Assembly (NCBI GenBank): GCA_902517735.1
Contig: CABYDK010000004.1
Span: 1-45,731, forward strand
Source of the DNA: an uncultured Pelagibacteraceae bacterium
Lineage (GTDB): Bacteria; Pseudomonadota; Alphaproteobacteria; Pelagibacterales; Pelagibacteraceae
Direction: 5' to 3'
DNA length: 45,731 nt
Part shown: piece by piece, positions 45,117 through 45,731 of the stretch
How the letters are laid out: every line of letters begins with the position of its first letter
How positions within the stretch are numbered: the first letter of the stretch is position 1
The notes under the pieces: generated by a model
The model's input: the letters and a program-made list of their open reading frames with translations, nothing else
What the model was told of the DNA's origin: nothing
The model's database searches: none
Program-made: the position numbers and the translations under genes

Positions 45117-45731
45117 ATGATTTTAATTGATGGAAAAAAAGCAGCAGCTGAATTACGTGAAGAACTAAAACATGAGGTGTCCTCATTAAAGAAAAAATTT
45201 AATAAAGTCCCTGGCTTAACTGTAATTTTGATTGGTGACCTTACTCCAAGTCAAATATATGTGAGAAATAAGGAAAAATCCGCAAATGAGGTTGGACTCA
45301 AATCAGAAGTTATAAGATATCCGGATACAATTGAGCAAAAAGTTGTATTGGATAAAATTAAAGAACTTAACAAAGATGATAGCGTTTCGGGCATTTTAGT
45401 TCAACTACCGTTACCTAAACATATTGATAAACAAAAAGTAATTCAAACAATTGATCCATCAAAGGATGTTGATGGTTTTCATCCCATAAATGTTGGCAAC
45501 TTATCATCAGGTTATGACAGCTCTATTCCATGCACTCCACTTGGTTGTTATCTATTAATAAAAAAAATTGAACCAAACTTAAATGGAAAAAAAGCTGTAG
45601 TAGTTGGTCGATCAAATTTAAATGGAAAACCAATGACTCAATTACTTTTAAAAGAAAATTGTACTGTAACAATTACTCATTCTAAAACTAAAGATTTAAA
45701 ATCTGAGTGCTTGAAGGCAGATATTATTGTG
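45117..45731 (+). CDS. folD: Bifunctional methylene-THF dehydrogenase/cyclohydrolase FolD (3' end outside window)
   Basis: FolD interconverts 5,10-methylene-THF and 10-formyl-THF, the formyl donor used by PurH. The 205 visible codons start MILIDGKKAAAELREEL. They include PSQIYVRNKEKSANEVGL (catalytic Lys), SGILVQLPLPKHI, DPSKDVDGFHPINVG, PCTPLG and the nucleotide-binding VVGRSNLNGKPM. The gene runs off the right edge, so it is missing from the ORF track. It starts 5 bp after yggT. Confidence 0.96.
   Translation, partial: MILIDGKKAAAELREELKHEVSSLKKKFNKVPGLTVILIGDLTPSQIYVRNKEKSANEVGLKSEVIRYPDTIEQKVVLDKIKELNKDDSVSGILVQLPLPKHIDKQKVIQTIDPSKDVDGFHPINVGNLSSGYDSSIPCTPLGCYLLIKKIEPNLNGKKAVVVGRSNLNGKPMTQLLLKENCTVTITHSKTKDLKSECLKADIIV

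Noticed and set aside
1-45731. CRISPR array, IS element or integrase gene
   Set aside because: No regularly spaced identical repeats, no transposase or recombinase-like proteins, and no long terminal inverted repeats were seen on either strand.

Overview
The window looks like a chromosomal segment from a SAR11-type alphaproteobacterium (Pelagibacterales, 'Candidatus Pelagibacter'-like). This rests on very high A+T content, lysine/asparagine/isoleucine-rich proteins, tiny intergenic gaps, many 1-20 bp gene overlaps, and an alphaproteobacterial gene order. That order includes parB-parA-rsmG-mnmG-mnmE, rho-hemJ-hemH-hemE, ppsR-maf-aroE-coaE-dnaQ, and hisBHAFE. No species call can be made without a database search.

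Layout. (1) 1-11177: ten genes, all on the minus strand (parB partial, parA, rsmG, mnmG, mnmE, a TPR/O-GlcNAc-transferase-like gene, rho, hemJ, hemH, hemE). An almost perfect parS site lies inside rsmG. (2) 11178-11449: a 272-bp, extremely A+T-rich gap between divergent hemE and ppsR. In Caulobacter and Rickettsia the chromosomal origin lies at exactly this junction. The gap holds one consensus DnaA box, three TTATTAAC copies and a 32-bp inverted repeat, so I call it candidate oriC. (3) 11450-14877: ppsR, maf, aroE, coaE and dnaQ on the plus strand. (4) 14870-18652: secB/fxsA (minus), timA-like and Smr (plus), hslVU (minus). (5) 18742-22568: the hisB-H-A-F-E operon followed by HIT and GNAT genes. 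(6) 22565-27000: lolA and ftsK (minus), a UbiH-like monooxygenase (plus) and a Lon-N-terminal-like protein (minus). (7) 27029-28316: a strong promoter, tRNA-Gly(GCC), then an FkbM-type methyltransferase 8 nt after the CCA end, then phhB. (8) 28306-32518: purH, a heparinase II/III-like gene, rpe and a small membrane protein. (9) 32552-37937: an acetate/solute symporter pair (actP-like plus DUF4212) with a clear terminator, an unknown gene, acs with a strongly basic N-terminal extension, and an EVE-domain gene.

(10) 37938-41003 is the accessory region. It carries a three-gene minus-strand cassette: a small unknown protein, an EcoRI-type adenine methyltransferase, and a DUF262-HNH nuclease one base downstream. 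It sits between the housekeeping genes EVE and tsaD. Both borders carry a tandem pair of 12-bp direct repeats with a shared ACGTACnnnACA pattern. No EcoRI-like restriction enzyme and no integrase gene are visible. This is the best candidate for an undescribed restriction/defence system in the window. (11) 41004-45731: tsaD (minus), hemC, hemD, an MscS-type channel, yggT and partial folD (plus).

Functionally the window combines chromosome replication and partition (ori, parS, ParAB, FtsK), tRNA modification (MnmE/MnmG, TsaD), haem synthesis (HemC, D, E, H, J), histidine synthesis, protein quality control (SecB, HslUV), acetate uptake and activation (ActP-like, Acs), and one mobile-looking methylation/nuclease cassette.
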